From assembly GCA_964426915.1 (NCBI GenBank), contig CAYRTD010000179.1:1-7229 (forward strand): a DNA stretch of 7,229 bases. Direction: 5' to 3'. The position numbers were made by a program, and so were the translations under genes. The DNA comes from CAYRTD01 sp964426915. Its GTDB lineage: Bacteria > Bacteroidota > Bacteroidia > Bacteroidales > GCA-2748055. This document shows, piece by piece, positions 6,711 through 7,229 of the stretch. The notes under the pieces were generated by a model. The model was not told the origin of the DNA, made no database searches, and saw nothing but the letters and a program-made list of their open reading frames with translations. The stretch's first letter is position 1; every line of letters starts with the position of its first letter.

Positions 6711-6767
6711 TTTGGGCTAGAAGAAGTCCGTTAATGATAATTACTCGTGTAAATGAGCATTTTTCCG

Positions 6768-6794
6768 GCAGATATCGGACATTATGGACAGACA
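6768..6794. repeat. Dispersed 27-bp repeat, copy 2
   Basis: It is 25/27 identical to 2490-2516, in the same orientation. It contains a short internal direct repeat, GGACATTATGGACA (GGACA twice, four bases apart). It lies immediately before the GC-rich block, so it may be the edge of a larger element. Confidence 0.7.
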
Positions 6795-6810
6795 CTACAA
6801 TAGTTTCCCC

Positions 6811-6940
6811 ACCAGCGGCCGAAGCCTTGCGCTGAAGCTATAGCGTAGGCACATGTCGAAGGACTCAGCAGAGCGAGGAAAGGCCAGCTTATGACAGCCC
6901 AGGTCAGCGACTCCGCAGAGCAGCTTCAGCGCTCACGGAA
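6811..6940. other. GC-rich structured block, possible repeat element or RNA
   Basis: By hand count 78 of these 130 bases are G or C, clearly above the flanking genes and the AT-rich spacer on both sides. An 11-bp perfect inverted repeat, GCGCTGAAGCT (6829-6839) and AGCTTCAGCGC (6922-6932), encloses 82 bases. A competing local hairpin pairs GCCT/CGCT (6824-6833) with AGCG/AGGC (6842-6850). Related short units GACTCAGCAGAGC (6862-6874) and GACTCCGCAGAGC (6910-6922) differ at one base. No open reading frame spans it. It does not match any RNA family I can recognise. The long stem and internal repeats fit an intergenic repeat element or an unassigned structured RNA. Confidence 0.45.
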
Positions 6941-6945
6941 GTGAA

Positions 6946-6977
6946 AATGAATATAGGCCAAAGGCCAAATATTCATT
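6946..6977. repeat. Strong inverted repeat / hairpin
   Basis: AATGAATAT (6946-6954) pairs with ATATTCATT (6969-6977), and inside it GGCC (6956-6959) pairs with GGCC (6963-6966) around an AAA loop, with a small bulge of one A against two A. No T-run follows on the + strand, so it is not a typical intrinsic terminator. Lying between convergent genes, it could block read-through in both directions, or be part of the repeat block just upstream. Confidence 0.5.
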
Positions 6978-7032
6978 GAACGGTGCCCTGGACATGCGCC
7001 ATAGGTTGGGCCAAATTTCTCCTATTGTCTGA

Positions 7033-7229
7033 TTATTTTGACATATACCAACGTTCAACCGACTTATCCGTCGCGGAAAGTGTGGTTATACTAAACACGA
7101 ATTCAGATTTTGAAAATGATTCTATAACATATTCAGTAACAGTTTGTCCGGCTGTCAGTATCAACTTCGTATCCGTATTTTCATATGTAAAATCACTTCC
7201 ATTAAAATTGCCGCCGATATCAGTTCCTG
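7033..7229 (-). CDS. Probable lipocalin-like secreted protein, C-terminal fragment
   Basis: On the - strand an open frame enters from the right edge and ends at a TAA (complement of 7033-7035), giving 64 codons of the C-terminus. The peptide alternates beta-strand-like segments: FTYENTDTKLILTAGQ, VTEYVIESFSKSEFVFSI, and a final KSVERWYMSK. This pattern of 'l.l...g....Y.I..ls...lvf......... w.f.k' is typical of the end of lipocalin-like domains in secreted or lipid-anchored Bacteroidota proteins. The signal peptide, lipobox and most of the fold lie outside the window. Function is unknown. The gene converges on the glycosyltransferase and probably belongs to a separate unit. An alternative reading is another small beta-barrel or immunoglobulin-like domain. 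Confidence 0.55.
   Translation of the reverse strand, partial: GTDIGGNFNGSDFTYENTDTKLILTAGQTVTEYVIESFSKSEFVFSITTLSATDKSVERWYMSK

Larger units (their letters stand above)
6670..7032. other. Gene-free convergent intergenic region with repeats and hairpins
   Basis: About 360 bases between the convergent glycosyltransferase and lipocalin-like genes. I found no credible open frame on either strand; the longest have only about 16-25 codons. In order it holds a terminator-like hairpin (6680-6710), the second copy of the 27-bp repeat (6768-6794), a GC-rich structured block (6811-6940), a strong AT/GGCC hairpin (6946-6977), and a further GGCCAAA at 7009-7015 repeating the tandem GGCCAAA pair at 6956-6969. 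The density of structure suggests a repeat element or an RNA, not plain spacer. Confidence 0.6.

Noticed and set aside
6670..6720. Short frame ATG...TAG of 16 codons after the glycosyltransferase
   Set aside because: It is too short, has no leader signal, and coincides with the terminator-like hairpin.
6768..6800. Possible dif/XerCD-type site because of the central ATTATG
   Set aside because: The two arms do not form the required 11-bp imperfect palindrome around a 6-bp centre, and a second copy occurs 4.3 kb away in the window.
6811..7020. Known structured RNA such as RNase P RNA, tmRNA or an integron attC site
   Set aside because: A phrase like GAGGAAAGGCC recalls part of RNase P RNA, but the other conserved blocks, the tmRNA ends and the attC core sites could not be found.
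1..7229. CRISPR arrays, tRNA genes or insertion-sequence transposases
   Set aside because: I saw no regularly spaced repeats, no cloverleaf-like sequence with a tRNA T-loop signature, and no transposase motifs on either strand.

Overview
The window looks like part of a chromosome from an anaerobic or facultatively anaerobic member of the Bacteroidota, probably a Bacteroidales/Marinilabiliales-type organism. This is inferred from the kinds of protein present, from AT-rich gene leaders that mostly lack a strong Shine-Dalgarno sequence, and from a lipocalin-like secreted protein end typical of the phylum. No rRNA, tRNA or other taxonomic marker confirms it.

Layout. Positions 1-104 hold the last 33 codons of a PQQ-like beta-propeller protein. 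Two bases after its stop begins a 781-residue cytosolic flavo-iron-sulfur protein (107-2452). It fuses a NuoE/HydC domain, a second thioredoxin-like [2Fe-2S] domain, the NuoF/HydB FMN/NADH core and a C-terminal 2x[4Fe-4S] ferredoxin. Next, 2494-4083 encodes a NuoG/HydA-type [2Fe-2S] ferredoxin fused to a GltD/NfnL-like flavoprotein and a C-terminal ferredoxin. Then come a secreted eight-bladed PQQ-like propeller (4166-5317) and a GT4-type glycosyltransferase (5335-6669), all on the + strand. From 6670 to 7032 there is no gene, but there are several hairpins, a GC-rich structured block and one copy of a short dispersed repeat. At 7033-7229 the C-terminus of a probable lipocalin-like protein enters on the - strand, convergent with the operon.

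How the genes may work together. The two redox proteins together resemble HydABC/Bfu or Sporomusa Stn-type flavin-based electron-bifurcating complexes, with the NuoE and NuoF roles fused and the third subunit rebuilt around a GltD-like flavodomain. No hydrogenase H-cluster domain, formate dehydrogenase or tungsten aldehyde oxidoreductase is visible, so the final electron donor or acceptor is unknown. The GltD-like domain appears to lack the whole inserted NAD(P)-binding Rossmann domain and to have a Ser in place of the usual FAD-contacting Asp. If so, it would not be a normal NADPH site, and NAD(H) chemistry would rest on the NuoF part. PQQ-like propeller genes lie on both sides of the redox pair, the upstream one close enough for translational coupling. 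This arrangement is the most unusual biological feature of the window.

A second notable item is a 27-bp sequence (25/27 identical) found both across the annotated start of the GltD-like gene and in the gene-free region at 6768. It suggests a dispersed element and argues for a later start codon at 2530.
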